DNA from: Acephala macrosclerotiorum
Lineage: Eukaryota > Ascomycota > Leotiomycetes > Helotiales > Mollisiaceae
Length of the DNA: 64,000 nt
NCBI GenBank assembly: GCA_014904845.1
Contig: MU119355.1
Coordinates: 62,001-126,000 of the forward strand
Direction: 5' to 3'
This document shows, one piece after another, positions 23,290 through 35,649 of the stretch (positions within the stretch are counted from its first letter, which is position 1; each line of letters opens with the position of its first letter). The notes under the pieces are model-generated. The model saw only the letters and a program-made list of their open reading frames with translations, did not search any database and was not told the origin of the DNA. A program made the translations under genes and the position numbers.

Positions 23290-26200
23290 ATGAAAGCAGT
23301 TTTGCCTGGAAGGCCAAGGAGCAGCCTCCAAGCTTGTGCCGTAAGTCGGTGGAATGTAAGGATTATCGTAAGTGATTGAAACGATTCGGGAAACATTAAA
23401 TATGCTGACAGTCCTCCGCAGGCGTACATCTCTGGAAATGCCTTTGTCGTCCTCAACGGACCGCGCTCGATTCTACAGACCATCTACGACGATGCGGAAG
23501 AACAGCTTGAGGCTATAGCCATTGACGAGGCATCTGGAAAGATAGCAACATGCGCCGGATCTAGCGTACGCGTTTACAAGCCTTATGGCCAGGGAGAAGA
23601 TGCTCTGCAGGTTCGGTGCTGGACATATGCCTGAAATTAGCCGTGGGCTGACTGGAGTTAGTGGTCCCTACAACACAGCTTCACTGTCGACGAAGCCGCG
23701 GAAGGTTCTACCACAACGTTGTCATGGGGTCTAGCGGAGGAGCTTCTGGTGGGGAATGCGTGGCTATCTTTACACTCGACCACTAGCACGCCGGCAACAA
23801 TCTGGAAGAAAGGACTCGCGAACTCGGTCAAATTTGCCACTTTTTCGTATGACTCGGCATACATCGCCTCTACTGGACAATACGACCGCCTAGTGAAGAT
23901 ATGGAGGAGGCTATCATTTGGTTCCGAGGACACTCGGTTCGACTTCAGCTACCTACCTCACCCAGCAACCATCACGAATATGCACTGGAAGCGCCCATAC
24001 CATGTTGATCAGACAATGGACAACGCCCTCTACACAATTTGCGCTGATAATGTGTTGAGGATATGGGCTGCAATGGATCCACATGGTTTGCAGCTCCTAC
24101 AGCTTTGGGCACAAATCGATTTGAACGAGTCTATACAGCCACGGGACCTCTCTTTTACAGGTTCATGCAAACTTCGATTCGGATTCATTATTGACGGTCG
24201 AGATTTCATGCTGGCTACTGAAGATGCCGTTCAAGCCAAAAATACGACCAATGAGAAGGAGGACCATGCTCTTTCGCACCTGATAGAGGTTGCCAATCGG
24301 AGTCCTGAGATATGTGTCGTGCTAGATGAAAATGGCCACATGTCTGCCTGGGGACTAGAAAATGTAGGATGCAAATCACGGCAGACAACAAATATCTTCA
24401 ATGTGGCACATGTGGATGGTTTGGCCCTTAATCTTCCCAAAGAGCTTGGAGACCCCTCGAGCTATGTCCAATTTTACAACTACTGCGATAAGTCTAACGG
24501 CGGCCTCAAGCTTCTAGTTCATCACTTTGACGGCACAATTGAATTCCTGGAAAGCAATGTTGCAGATCTTTTTGATCCCTCCTCACGGTCTGACCGCTTT
24601 AGATCTCATGCCATCTGGACTGGCCATTCTGCTAGTATCAAGAAGATCGTCCGTAATGTGAGTGGACGAGCAGTTGTATCACGAACAGATGGCAATGAAA
24701 GCATAGTTTGGAAACATATGGATCTTGAAGGTGGAACATCCGTCTACCGCCAAAGTCGGATTGCCGAGCAAGAACATATTCACAGAATCTGTGTTCTTAG
24801 GAAAGGAGATTTTGTCATCTTCTTGCATCATGCTAGGGTTTCTCTATGGGACACACGATCGTCACGCGGGACTTTACTTGCCAGCTGCGATTATACCGTA
24901 GCAGGTAAGCCGCTCTGTATTCTCATGCTTCCAGAAGTTCAAAAGGGAGGACCAGTCGCTCATGTCGCTACAATCACGTCGAAGATGAAAGGCATCGTCT
25001 GGGAGATCGGGTTGCCGCGAAGGCGAGATAGTGTCATTGAGACGAATGGCTACCAAAGGCCAGTCATTCGGGAATTCTGCAGATTCGACCTAGGTGATGC
25101 TGACGACTTGTCATACGTTCTCCCGGTCGACCCAGCTGGATCACCTCCTGTCATTTCAGGATTTTTGGACACCTTCGCCAGAGATATTGCTATCTCATAC
25201 ACACATTCTGGTGTACTACGATCCTGGACTGCTAGGGTAAACTTGGATGAGAAGAAAGTAGAATGGTTGGAAACCTGCTCCGTCGACACTGGTATTGCGG
25301 AACCAGCACTGGCTAGCGGCAGCTCCATCAGAAAGGCAGCCCTGGTGAACTCAGACAGATCAGAGTTAACCATCTGGGACGTTCGAGGAGCGCAGCTGGA
25401 ATACACTCAGAACTATGAATCCCAAGACACCATTCAAGATCTTGATTGGACATCAACTCCGGACGACCAGTCAATTCTCGCAGTGGGCTTCCGATTTCGA
25501 GTCCTGCTTCTCGCTCAGATGCGTTATGATTATCTGAATAAAGGGCCAGCCTGGGCTTCCATTCGAGAATTTAATATTCGTGATTTGACACCTCATCCTA
25601 TTGGGGACTCGACATGGCTTGGAGGCGGAAATCTCATTATCGGGGCTGGCAATCAGCTGTTTGTGTACGACAAAGAAGTTGACCAGTCTGCGCCAGTGGT
25701 TGCTAGCCTTGGACTTCCGCATCGGAAGACACCTTGGGATCTTTTCGAGGTCGTGAGCAGACTCAACGGCCCTCTTCCTGTTTATCATCCGCAATTTCTA
25801 GGCCAATGCACACTGGCTGGCAAAAGCCTTGCGGTTCAGCATGTACTTCTTGCCTTGCACAAAATACTGAAGTACTATGTGGAGGGCGACACAATAGACA
25901 ATCATCTTGGTATGGATTTAGAAGAGTTCTACGTTCCAAATGAGGTAAAACTTACAAATGATACATCCCCAATAGAGCTAACTTCGATCAGGCAATGTCT
26001 TTAGCAGCCGCAAGCAAAGCTACCAGATCTTTTGGTCTGGAAGATGATGGGGAAGATGTTGAAACTGTTACCGAAAGCGTTGCAGCTGCGATTAACGAGA
26101 AACTTACCAGAATTGCTCTCCCGCAGCTTTCAAGGCAGGAACAGATGAATCTTGCCGACATTGTTGAATGCGTAGCTATTGTCGAGAAACAACGACGCTC

Positions 26201-27520
26201 TATGGATGATAACGCTGCTAGATATATGCTGTTCTTCCGCCAGCATCTCCTCCATCGTGGCAGATCGAACGAGGTGCTTCTGTCTTGGCGGGAAATTAAT
26301 TGGGCATATCATAGTAATAGCCAAGATATCTTGGTTGATATGGTGTCTCATCAGTTCCACGGCAAGCTACTTTGGGAGCATGCTCGAGAAAGTGGAATGT
26401 TCATGTGGATGACAGACTTGAATGCATTGGTACGTTGTAGCTAATAACATTTCGGGACACTACTAACGTTCATTCAGAGAGCTCAGTTCGAGGTTATCGC
26501 TCGAAATGAATACACTAAGAGCGACATGAAGAACCCTGTCGAATGCAGTTTGTTCTACTTGGCGCTCAAGAAAAAGACTGTCCTTCAAGGATTGTGGCGC
26601 ATGGCCGCCTGGAACCGGGAGCAGAACGCGACTTTGAAACTTCTTGCCAATAACTTCCAGGATAAGAAATGGAAGACTGCAGCAATGAAGAATGCGTATG
26701 CTCTACTTGGGAAGCATCGATATGGTAAGTCAATTTTGTTCCTTCACTCATGTCTAAGCTAAAATTTTCAGAATATGCTGCAGCGTTCTTCCTTCTGGCA
26801 GATTGCTTGAAAGATGCTGTCAATGTCATTTTGAATCAGCTCAAAGATCTTCAACTTGCCATCGCCGTCACTAGAGTCTACGAGGGTGAGAGAGGGCCCG
26901 TCTTGAAGGAACTCCTTGAAGAGAAAGTCCTACCTTTAGCGGCTCAAGAGGGAAACCGATGGCTTGCATCATGGGTATTCTGGATGTTGCACCGAAGAGA
27001 CATGGCGGTCCGAGCTCTCATATCGCCAGTCTATACCCTTCTCGAGACACCACAATCGCCGGACATGCAAGCCAAGTTGTTCTTGACGGATGATCCCGCC
27101 CTCGTTGTGCTCTATTCTCAGCTCCGGCAAATGACACTCCAGACACTCCGTGGAGCATCAAAAGTCACACCAAAGGTTGAATGGGCATTTGTCCTTCACA
27201 ACGCTCGTCTCTATGATCGGATGGGTTGTGATCTTCTAGCCTTGGACTTAGGCACGTCCCCCTCCCTCGTCATCTTCACGCATAGCTGACAAGTAGAAGT
27301 ACGAAATTGGGAATTCCTCCTCCCAGCGCCCCCGACATTCAAGAACCTCGACGCACCAGACCCACGAGCAATGATGCGTCGTCGTTCATCTCTTGTAGTA
27401 GCAGACCTTCCTATGCTGAAATTGCCTTCTTTCGATATGAAGTCTGGAGGACACAAACCGCCTCCTAGTGTCTTTGAGGAACCGGAGGCTAATTCGCTAT
27501 TGGATAGCTTCGGGTTTTAA
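23290..27520 (+). CDS. RAV1: RAVE complex subunit 1 (Rav1/rabconnectin-3 alpha-like)
   Basis: Core subunit of RAVE, which reassembles V1 and Vo sectors of the vacuolar ATPase. Seven exons (23290-23367, 23422-23610, 23662-25944, 25992-26429, 26478-26724, 26772-27251, 27300-27520) give about 1,311 residues. The N-terminal half is two WD40 propellers (SGKIATCAGSSVRVYKPYG; LVKIWRR; VLRIWAAMDPHG; LTIWDVRGAQ). The Rav1p C-terminal domain follows (RQEQMNLADIVECV; HENS-like DMKNPVECSLFYLALKKKTVL; GLWRMAAWNREQ), with MKNAYALLGKHRYEYAAAFFLLADCLKDA-like helical repeats. It ends ANSLLDSFGF, as in other fungal Rav1. The first exon uses the second of two GTAAGT donors to restore RIIAYISGNA. The last intron has no in-frame GT donor and fits a GC-AG intron (see findings). 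Confidence 0.93.
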
Positions 27521-28177
27521 ACCATGCAGGCAGGGTTGGTTTGTATGGTTATTGTTTGCATAGCATGGCGTTTAGGAGATCTGATCTGAGAAATACCCTT
27601 GGTCTAGCACCAGTCTAAGCGGGTACAGAAAGGCAGGTCGAAGGGTTGTTGGCAGCATAGGTAGCCAGCCATTGGAGACGTGTGTACAAACATTTTCTGT
27701 TCATTGTATTCAATAGCATGGTTTATTTGATTCGAAACATAATCGATTTATTCCACTATCTAAACTAACCCTTGCGCGTTCGCGCTATGCTTTGTAATAT
27801 CCTCACTACCTAGAACGATCACAAGATCCGCCTATGCGCCAAGTTGACTCACTTCCAGCACCGCCAGCAACACTAACCTTAACACTCCGAACTAAAAACT
27901 ACGACGCGCAACATATTCTTGTCCTCCAGTCTAAGGATCGAAGCGCGGTGGCCAGCGCTTAAAGTTGAGTTGGAGTGACATTCTCACTCGTCGGCTTCGG
28001 ATTTGGTCGGTGCAGGGGACTAAGAGAAGTGGCGGAACGGCCTAAAAAATGCGACACGCAAGAAAAGCTAAAATCTATCATGCCGCTGACTGGGCCCTAC
28101 CGTCTTGACGGAGAAGAATACGAGGACCGGGCGGTGAGAAGTGATGTTGAACTGAATTTGTATTGTATTGTGGCTAT
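27521..28177. terminator. Convergent 3' region between RAV1 and the OPT transporter
   Basis: There are 657 bases between two converging stop codons. A 68-codon plus-strand frame (27975-28181) is unsupported. The A+T-rich stretch around 27700-27760 is a likely polyadenylation region for Rav1. Confidence 0.45.
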
Positions 28178-30426
28178 CTAAAGATGTGGTACGGAGGCAC
28201 TTGCTAGAAGCAGGTTCACGATGCTGACGACGCCTTCACCGAGAATGAGACCACTGGCTAACACCACGATGGGGGTCTCTTCTCTCCTTCTGTAGCTCTT
28301 CCAATACCAATTTACGAATCCACCGATTGCTCGTGCAAGGGTGAAGGAAGGAACGTTGTACATGCCTTCACCGTGTTAGCAGTTGTCACAATATAGAAGG
28401 AAGGAAGGAGAGGCTTACCAACAGCAACAGCAATCCCACCAGGAATGTATGGATGCCATTTCTTCCTATTCCCCACAATCCGGATGCAGGTCGTTATTGT
28501 GAAGATAACAGCAGCGCCGAGTGCCCACTGCCACGCCATATATGGCAACCCCTTCCCAGTAACCAATCTCGCTGTGAAGATCCACACATATCCTGTAGGA
28601 ACCTGGAACAAATCTCCAGGTACTTCATATACACTCGTGTAAAGGCGATAAATCAACGCGCTGACAACTGCACCGACTGCGCTTCCTATGATCTGACCCC
28701 AGAATTGTGCACTTGGAGCAGCACCCAGAAGATGGCCTGTCTTGAGATCCTGCATTAGATCACCCGCTTGGAGAGCGCCAGCTTCGGATACAGCGCCTGC
28801 AATGAGGTTTATGAGGACGGAATTTTTGTTTGACTGTGGGATTATAAGAGCGAAGAAGAGTTGGGCGAGTTTGGAGATGCCGGAAACGGGGTTGAGATCC
28901 GTCTCGCCAAGAGCACGCACACCCATGATAGAGAGGATCAAAGCCATGAAAACGGCCGTGATAGTGGCGTAGAGAGGGACCAGAGCGCCAAAGACGATTC
29001 GGATTGTGGCAACGCAGAAGACTACTGAGAGGGTCATGCCAATCCAAACAGTGCTGTTATTTACCAAGTGCTCACTCGGTGCATCGGGCTCTGGGAGATC
29101 TTTGATCTCCTCATCCGAAGGGACGGAAGCTCCGGAAGCAGTTCGGGTTTCTTCGAGAGGCGTCAAGACCTCCTCGCATCCTCTAATTTGCGAATAGCCT
29201 GTTCTGTTCTGGCGCGGTGAGAACTGTAGAAGACCTTTCCAGTCACCCTTCTTGATCTTTCGGCGAGCATCCTCAATGTACTCCCCACCATGGGACACTA
29301 TAGGAGCGAAAGCAATGTACCCAAGGCTGATCACTGAATCGGCCAGCATAATAGCCAGAGATATCCAAACGATCCAGCCCTTACTACCTTTCTCCCAATC
29401 GTCCACAGGCCCGGGAGCCCAGCCTCGATTCTTCGCCAACGGAGAAAGAATACCCCAACCCACAATAGCTCCGATCAACATATGCGTTGTGGTCGCAGGT
29501 CCCATGATGATTCCTTGTCCAACATAAGCCAAGGAAGGATTAAGAGTCCACAACCAAGACTCAGCTAGCGTCCATCCAAATACGGGCAAATTCCGAAGTA
29601 TAGGGAAGAAATATGTAGCAAGAGTATATAACCCAGATATAGCAAACGAAATAGTCAACAATTTGACATTAGCTTTCCAGTTACTAGATGCCTTCTTGTT
29701 GATCTCCTCCACATCTGCAGGTTCAATCGCAGTATACACCTGAGCAGGTTCATCTTCGGTACTCTGGTTTCTCGATATAGTTCGACCGATAGGATCATCC
29801 GTGGTGGTCTCCTTCCCATGCAGAACTCCAATCATCAAGGCAGTTGCTGTCCCAGAAGGGAACTTGAGCTTCTCTCGAACGATAACCTGCTTTCGCAACG
29901 GAACCGCAAACACCACACCAAAGAAGCAGAGCCCCAAGGCCCAGAGTATCAATTTCCAGAGACTCAAGAACAAAGGGCCTTGCTCCTCGGGGTTCAGCAT
30001 ATAGTTCAATGCAGGCATTACGCCCACGAATCCACAGCCTAGCGGCATCGTGCCCATGCTACCTGCCACTGTCTGAACCAACACATTTTCCACGGGTGTG
30101 AATGGCAGATCCAAATGCTTGGAGAGGGTCTTGAAGAATGCGAAGCCGATGAGTGACGAGGGCATGCTCATGCTAGAGACCCAGCCAGTCTGCAGACCGA
30201 AGTACATGTTCGAGAAACATATCACCAGCCCGACTCCAAGACCGACGAGTATACCGCGAACGGTGAAGTTCTGTCCCTCACTCGCATGGCTAGTGATGAA
30301 TCTTCGTGCTTCACTTCTGCGACGTCGTTCTGACACGTTATCGGTATCTTCATGCTGAGGATTCGAGGGTGGGGGTGAGATGGAATGGTAGTCGGGACTG
30401 CTTGATGATCCCCTATCTGGCGCCAT
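28178..30426 (-). CDS. OPT-superfamily membrane transporter (Ygl114w-like)
   Basis: Polytopic transporter of the oligopeptide transporter superfamily; members carry small peptides or metal chelates, and the substrate here is not shown by sequence. Two exons (30426-28419 and 28365-28178) give 731 residues. After a Ser/Pro-rich cytosolic N-terminus of about 50 residues come some 14-16 hydrophobic segments. Family signatures include GVGLVICFSNMYFGLQTGWVSS-like sequence near residue 60, KLKFPSGTATA near 190, and SEAGALQAGDLMQDLKTGHLLGA-like sequence near 560. The single intron lies late, inside the IPGGIAVAVG/GMYNVPSFTLAR helix. The pattern is closer to the Ygl114w/YSL-like branch than to the Opt1/Isp4 peptide branch; that is inference from motif recall. 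Confidence 0.88.
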
Positions 30427-31125
30427 GACGGATGCTCAAGGTCGACTCGAGGGTTGGAGATGATGCTTCATACGTCCTTGTGAGAAAGACCGAGAGCTTG
30501 CCTTGAGCAGTCAACAGCCATCACGAAGCACCGTAGCACGAGGCCGTCAACATGTAGAATGAGTAAGTGGAGATGGCGGCTGACCAATGTCTTTGCGCCA
30601 TGGCCAACAAAGCACGACATCATTCACGTACTGTAACCTCGATCTCAAGGCAGAAACATCGGGTCTAAGGCATCCATACTCGAGGTACGGTGAATCAAGA
30701 CCACCAGAAGTTTAGTGAATGTGTTTGGGCAACTGTAGAGAGATTGGAATGCCAAGGAAAAATCTTGTAGGTAGTGTTTTGATTCTTGAAAATTAATTCC
30801 GTTGATATTGCCTAGGTACAGTACAGTATGTATAGCCGAGAACCTAGTTCACAACTGAAGACATCAGATGAAAAGAATACTTAAAATGGCTTTGGAAGAA
30901 CCAGATTTCCGGTGAAATCTTAAGGTTAGAAGTCTAGTTTTTCCAGATTAATTTTACATTAATGTTCTGTACCCAAGTCTAGGTGCTATCTCGCTAGATG
31001 AAGGAGTCGCTAGGAAGAAAGTCCAATGCATACCCTGAACGACATCGCTGAACTCAAAAGCCTCGAAAAGATCCATAAAGTAACGTCTCCATCAATCACT
31101 ACTGCCATATCATGAGCCAGAATCA
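30427..31125. promoter_or_regulatory. Intergenic: OPT transporter promoter and glycosyltransferase 3' flank
   Basis: There are 699 bases between two minus-strand genes. No coding potential that I trust. Bases 30760-30990 are A+T-richer than the surroundings. Confidence 0.45.
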
Positions 31126-34100
31126 TCACGCAATAGATGGCATCTCCTTACTCGGAGGTCGTGCCTTGCCATTCTTCTGGAAAACTTGCTTGTCAGCCTC
31201 CACATCATCCCCGTCCCCGTGCTGCAAGTCTTTCACCACATTCTTCCCTGGTCTCTGAGCCGTGGCGAGCTCGCGTCGCTGCCGGGAAAAAAAACTCCAC
31301 CAAGACTCTCACCTTTGCGTCTAGCTTCTAATGCCTTCTCAGCCATAGCGACGTTCTCGAAGGCACCATGAGATCTCCACGTCTTTCGTTCTCTCATCAC
31401 GCGAAGCTTGCCCCTTAACCCCCGAGCTCGCTTCTCTTCCATGATAGCCCAGATTTGTTGCACAACCGACCACCCGTGGTTGACGGCATCGATTGCCTGC
31501 TTCTCTCCCTCTTCGTCGAGGTCTCGAAAATCGCGCTGACCTTCCAGGATTCGAGCTTTCCTGATGAAGTTTGTAGGTTGTTTGTGCTTCAACAGTTCCT
31601 TGTGAACACCCTTGAAAGTGTAGCCAAATGGTCCAAAGATAGCCGCCAGATCCTTGAGAACGAATCCAGTGAGACCCATGCCTACGCCTTTGACGAAGCC
31701 GAATGCTCCGTTGTCACGAGCACCGGTGTATGGTTGAGCGACCAGGCCAGTAAGGCCATCGAAAATACCAAATGTGAATTCTTCGCCGGCAGCTTTCAGT
31801 CCAGATTTGATGCCTGTGATGCGAGTTGGGCGTCGTACAGTGGTATCGCCGTAGAGTCGAGGGGCATTATGGAAGCCTTGAGCGAAGGCTAACAAAAGGT
31901 CCATGGGTGCGCGAGCTATGGACTCGGCGGTTTTGCCGACTCCTGATCCGATATCATGTGCCATCTCTTCTGCCGCGTTGTCTTTTGGATCATCAGATAG
32001 TTCTGACTCGTCGTCGTCGTCGCCGTCATGATGTTTGTCTTCATTGTTTGCGCCTTGCTTTTGTAATAGAGGTTCTCCTTGCACAGAGTGTTTTCCCATA
32101 CCAGGATGACCAGCAGCGCTGCCTCCGCCTCGTGAACGCGTGTGTGCGATGTTGTCTGGTTTGTCCTCGGCATATTGTTCTGTTGTCTCGTTTTGCGTGC
32201 CGTGAATCTCTCCCTGAGATTTAGTGTCATTTTTCTGGTTGTTTCCATTGACAGGCTTCCCGTTAGGCATATCTCCATTCTGCCTCTTCTCACTGCTCTT
32301 TCTCTGGCTGGCTTCTCGAGACTTTCGTTTCTTCTCTTCGTGTCTTGCGCGTCTCTTCGAGCTCTTGGCGATTTTGAAAGGCACACTTCCAATGCCAGTC
32401 GCGACCCCAGTGACAGTGCCCATGATTGCAAGTCCTCCGCCCGAAATTGGCTCTCCAAGGCCTTCAAAGTCGTTCCATTCATTGTGTCGTATCAGGCGTA
32501 ATTGCTTCCAGGTAAGTTTCTTTCTTTCAACCAGCAACTCGGCAGCTAGTGCACTTAGTCGTAGACTGGTGTTCTTGAGAGTCCACACTGCAACGCGGTC
32601 TTCCAAGATCGAGCAACGCATTGAATTCTGGTCTCTTAGCACAAGACTCCGATGGAAGGAGATGACCGCGTTTTTCGCACCGTCTCCTTCCGCCTCAATA
32701 TACTTTGCGATCTTCTCTGCTCCTTTTCGGGATTCATCCGTCAAGCATTGCTTGATGCCGTCAGCCAGTTTGTCTGCTGTTAGACTCTTGTAGGGGATCG
32801 GCTTGGCGCCTGCTCCAGATTCCCCAATCATAGCTCCCCAGAATTGTTGATCTCCGAAGAAAGGGACAATCATGGTAGGCTTCCCGCACTTCAGCTCGAT
32901 TGCTGTTGTCCCAGCACCGCCGTGGTGGACGACTGCCGAGACCTTTGGGAAAAGCCAATCGTGAGGAGTATTCTCGAGCATGAAGATATTGTCAGGAGTA
33001 TTATCACCTCCCAGGCCGCCCCAACCCTTGGAAACAAGTGCTCGTACGCTGGCTTTCTCAACGGCTTCAAAGATCATCTTCGTAAACTTGTCTGGGTCAT
33101 CGACAATAATTGAACCGAATCCAATGTAGACAGGCGGCTCTCCAGCATCCAGGAATTTTACCAGGTCCTCCAGTGGTTCGAACGAAGATGCGAGGTCGAG
33201 GAACACGAATCCAACAATGTCAATCTCTGGCCCCCAGTCCTTCGGCTTTGGGATAAGTCCTGGAGACCATAGATAAGTATAGGGAACCTTGAGACAATAG
33301 AGTTGACCTGGTGCCCACAATGTCGATACAGGTTCCAGACCTAAAGTCTTGACTCGGAAGTTGTTGATCAAGTCACCAAGACTACTTCTATTAGCAATTT
33401 GAAGAGATGTTCTGAGTGCAGCACTTACCCTTGCCAGGTCATCGTCTCCACCAAGGGATAACTCACGAAGTTTGCATATCCTGGATCAACATTCGACTTC
33501 TTAACATTTGCCAAAGGATGAGGAAAGGCTTGCGTTGGTGTATATGGGAACGTAAACATCAAATGTAGCGGGATACCCAATCGTTCCGCACAATGAATAT
33601 GGGCGAAAGAAGGTGGATTCGCAATGATAGCATCCGCAATGAATGGGACCTTCTCTCCCATCACCTTGAGATTCGCAGCATCCTTCTCGTCGTCCGTAGC
33701 ATTGATGCAAGCTCTCCAGAAGCATTCAAACATCTCCGCCATCTGGTCTCGTCGGCGGCCGACTTCTCCTTTTTTCAAGGTGTCCATAGTAGGAATCATA
33801 CCAGGATTCTTGACCATGAACGCCATGAGTTCAGAAGGATCACCTCCCACAGAGAAGAATTCGAGCCCGGAGTCATTCTGCACAAAGTCCCTGAACGCAG
33901 GATGAGTAGCGATGCGTACCCTATGTCCATACTCCTTGAGATTCTTGCCTAATTTCAGGAATGGCTGGATATCTCCACGACTCCCAATGACCATAACCAC
34001 AATGTTCAGTGTAGGTCGAGGAATGTCACAGGTAATGGTAGCTTCCGACGACGCTCTCGAAACGCCCTCTCGTCCAGCGTGGAGAGTAGCAGCGCTCATA

Positions 34101-34348
34101 TCATCCGCCGCAGACGGGGCGAAGCGACCAAATGTAGCACCCAGTGCCTTTGCCAGATAGCCCCTATTGGCAGTCTCGTTGACGCTGATCGTGAGTCGTC
34201 CATCCTTTCTCACCCTTCCCCTAGTATTGAAGTTCTCATTCCCAACATTGAACCTCGAATACCCGCTACTACTGTGCTTCCTTCCTCTCCCTCTACGGTT
34301 CTTGATATGTTCCGTATCATCGTCTTCGTCTTCGTCCGAGGAGCTCAT
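31126..34348 (-). CDS. Sterol-glucosyltransferase-like GT-B enzyme with C-terminal VPS13-like region
   Basis: Likely UDP-sugar-dependent glucosyltransferase acting on sterol or lipid at membranes. Three exons (34348-33429, 33381-31313, 31247-31126) give 1,036 residues; if the last intron is retained the frame stops at 31233 instead. The N-terminal GT28 half has NIVVMVIGSRGDIQPFLKLG near residue 115. The nucleotide-sugar half has GEPPVYIGFGSIIVDDP and, near residues 440-480, PHDWLFPKVSAVVHHGGAGTT followed by a DQQFWG site, as in UGT80/Atg26. No GRAM or PH domain precedes it, unlike Atg26. A charged low-complexity linker follows, then near residues 800-905 a Gly-rich helical block (GIFDGLTGLVAQPYTGAR; GVGMGLTGFVLKDLAAIFG) similar to VPS13 C-termini. 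The start ATG at 34348 is followed by an acidic Ser/Asp run. A same-frame open stretch lies upstream of a TAG (see findings). Confidence 0.87.
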
Positions 34349-34381
34349 CGTCGTAGAATTGAGGTCATTACTTGGACCGTT

Positions 34382-34651
34382 CTAAATAGCTTCATTCAAG
34401 GCCGATACATTCGTAGCATGGCGCGTTAGCCGTAGATTTTCCAGCAATGAGGTCTTGGTCGTAGGTTTTGGTCTCTCCGTTTGCCATTGTCTAGAGACAG
34501 CAGGTCGTACACCATCTGCAGAAGTCGATCTTGCTTCACTGTTCTCACTCACAAATTCTCCGGCCTTCGTATCAGCATTGGGCACATCTCCAGAGGTCGC
34601 ATGCTTCGCAGAAGCGCCACTAGGACTATTTGCCTGAACATCAGTAGCCAT
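34382..34651 (-). other. Upstream same-frame open stretch before the glycosyltransferase
   Basis: From the ATG at 34651 (MATDVQANSPSGAS) to a TAG at 34384-34382, 89 codons are open in exactly the frame of the glycosyltransferase that starts at 34348; only this TAG separates them, followed by eleven open codons. The end (SLLENLRLTRHATNVSALNEAI) looks like real coding sequence. It could be an upstream ORF, the true N-terminus broken by a nonsense change, or partly an intron (GTGAGT donor about 34546, TTTAG acceptor at the TAG). Confidence 0.45.
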
Positions 34652-35649
34652 GATGAAGACCGCATACAAGGTGCAAAATGCAACGAAGAAGCATAAGAAA
34701 CCTGAGGGAGAAGAATAAATTGCAATCACAGGAGACGTGCCGAACGAATGAATAACTACCGGAGCATTCTCCCAGTCACGTATCTAAAATTTTGGGGCGC
34801 TATGATACGAGTATCAACATCGAATTTCCAGAGAATAACGATGTCGTCACAAGTTCTCAAGCCCTCTCGGCACCCCCCACCACCTTAATTTTAGCGACAA
34901 CGCCTTGGAATCTGCATCTCACAGCGATCTCACAGCACCTGCAGGCATCTCGCACAGGGACAGAGAAATGTTCGACAGGGGAAATCAAGGAAATGTGAGG
35001 CGCAACGTTCGTGAAACATATGAAAAGGAGATATCCTTCAGGAATAGATGCTTTCCTTCGACCACTCGAGCCCTGAATCTTCGTTCCAGAGACCTTCAGA
35101 TTCTGGGCACGAATAGTTTATGCATTCTCATCTATGATGTTCTCCATTTCAAGAGTGTGTGGCAAGCGCCAACTGATATTGCAAATCTACCAGTCATTCC
35201 CACTAGAAAGGGTTGTGATATGCTGCTTCCAGACTTCTTTGGCGTCCGGGATTTGTCGCCGCTTCCGTCATCGTAAGGTCTTCTCCCGATCGTCGATCAC
35301 GGATGGAGCCGCAGATCCTGACGAAGTCTTCAGAAAAGAGTGAGGGGCGCTCGCTAAGAGAAAGGGGGTTTAGGGCAAATCGTTCGTGGTGTGCAAATGC
35401 ACGTTTGGAATCTCTGCTTTTGATGTACTGTTGCTATCTATGCTATGTCTGCTACACCCTTCTGGTATTAGCACTTCTCAAATGAAAAACCCTAAAGGAA
35501 TAATAAGAGGAAGGTCGATACAAGCCACCAGCTAGTTATAGATACCAAATTGTCAATACCAAGAGCAAATAATCTCGCACCATGGCCATCTCAAAAGATA
35601 CTGTACTACTCCGAGTTCTCGCTACCAACCATACAGTACCCTCTTCAAT
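34652..35649. promoter_or_regulatory. Intergenic: glycosyltransferase promoter and 3' flank of the unknown gene
   Basis: About 1 kb. Several plus-strand frames of 60-123 codons occur (for example 34905-35276) but share no family and overlap each other in different frames. I see no gene here. Confidence 0.45.

Noticed and set aside
34905..35276. 123-codon plus-strand frame
   Set aside because: Composition unlike neighbouring coding DNA, no domain, and overlapping frames are equally long.
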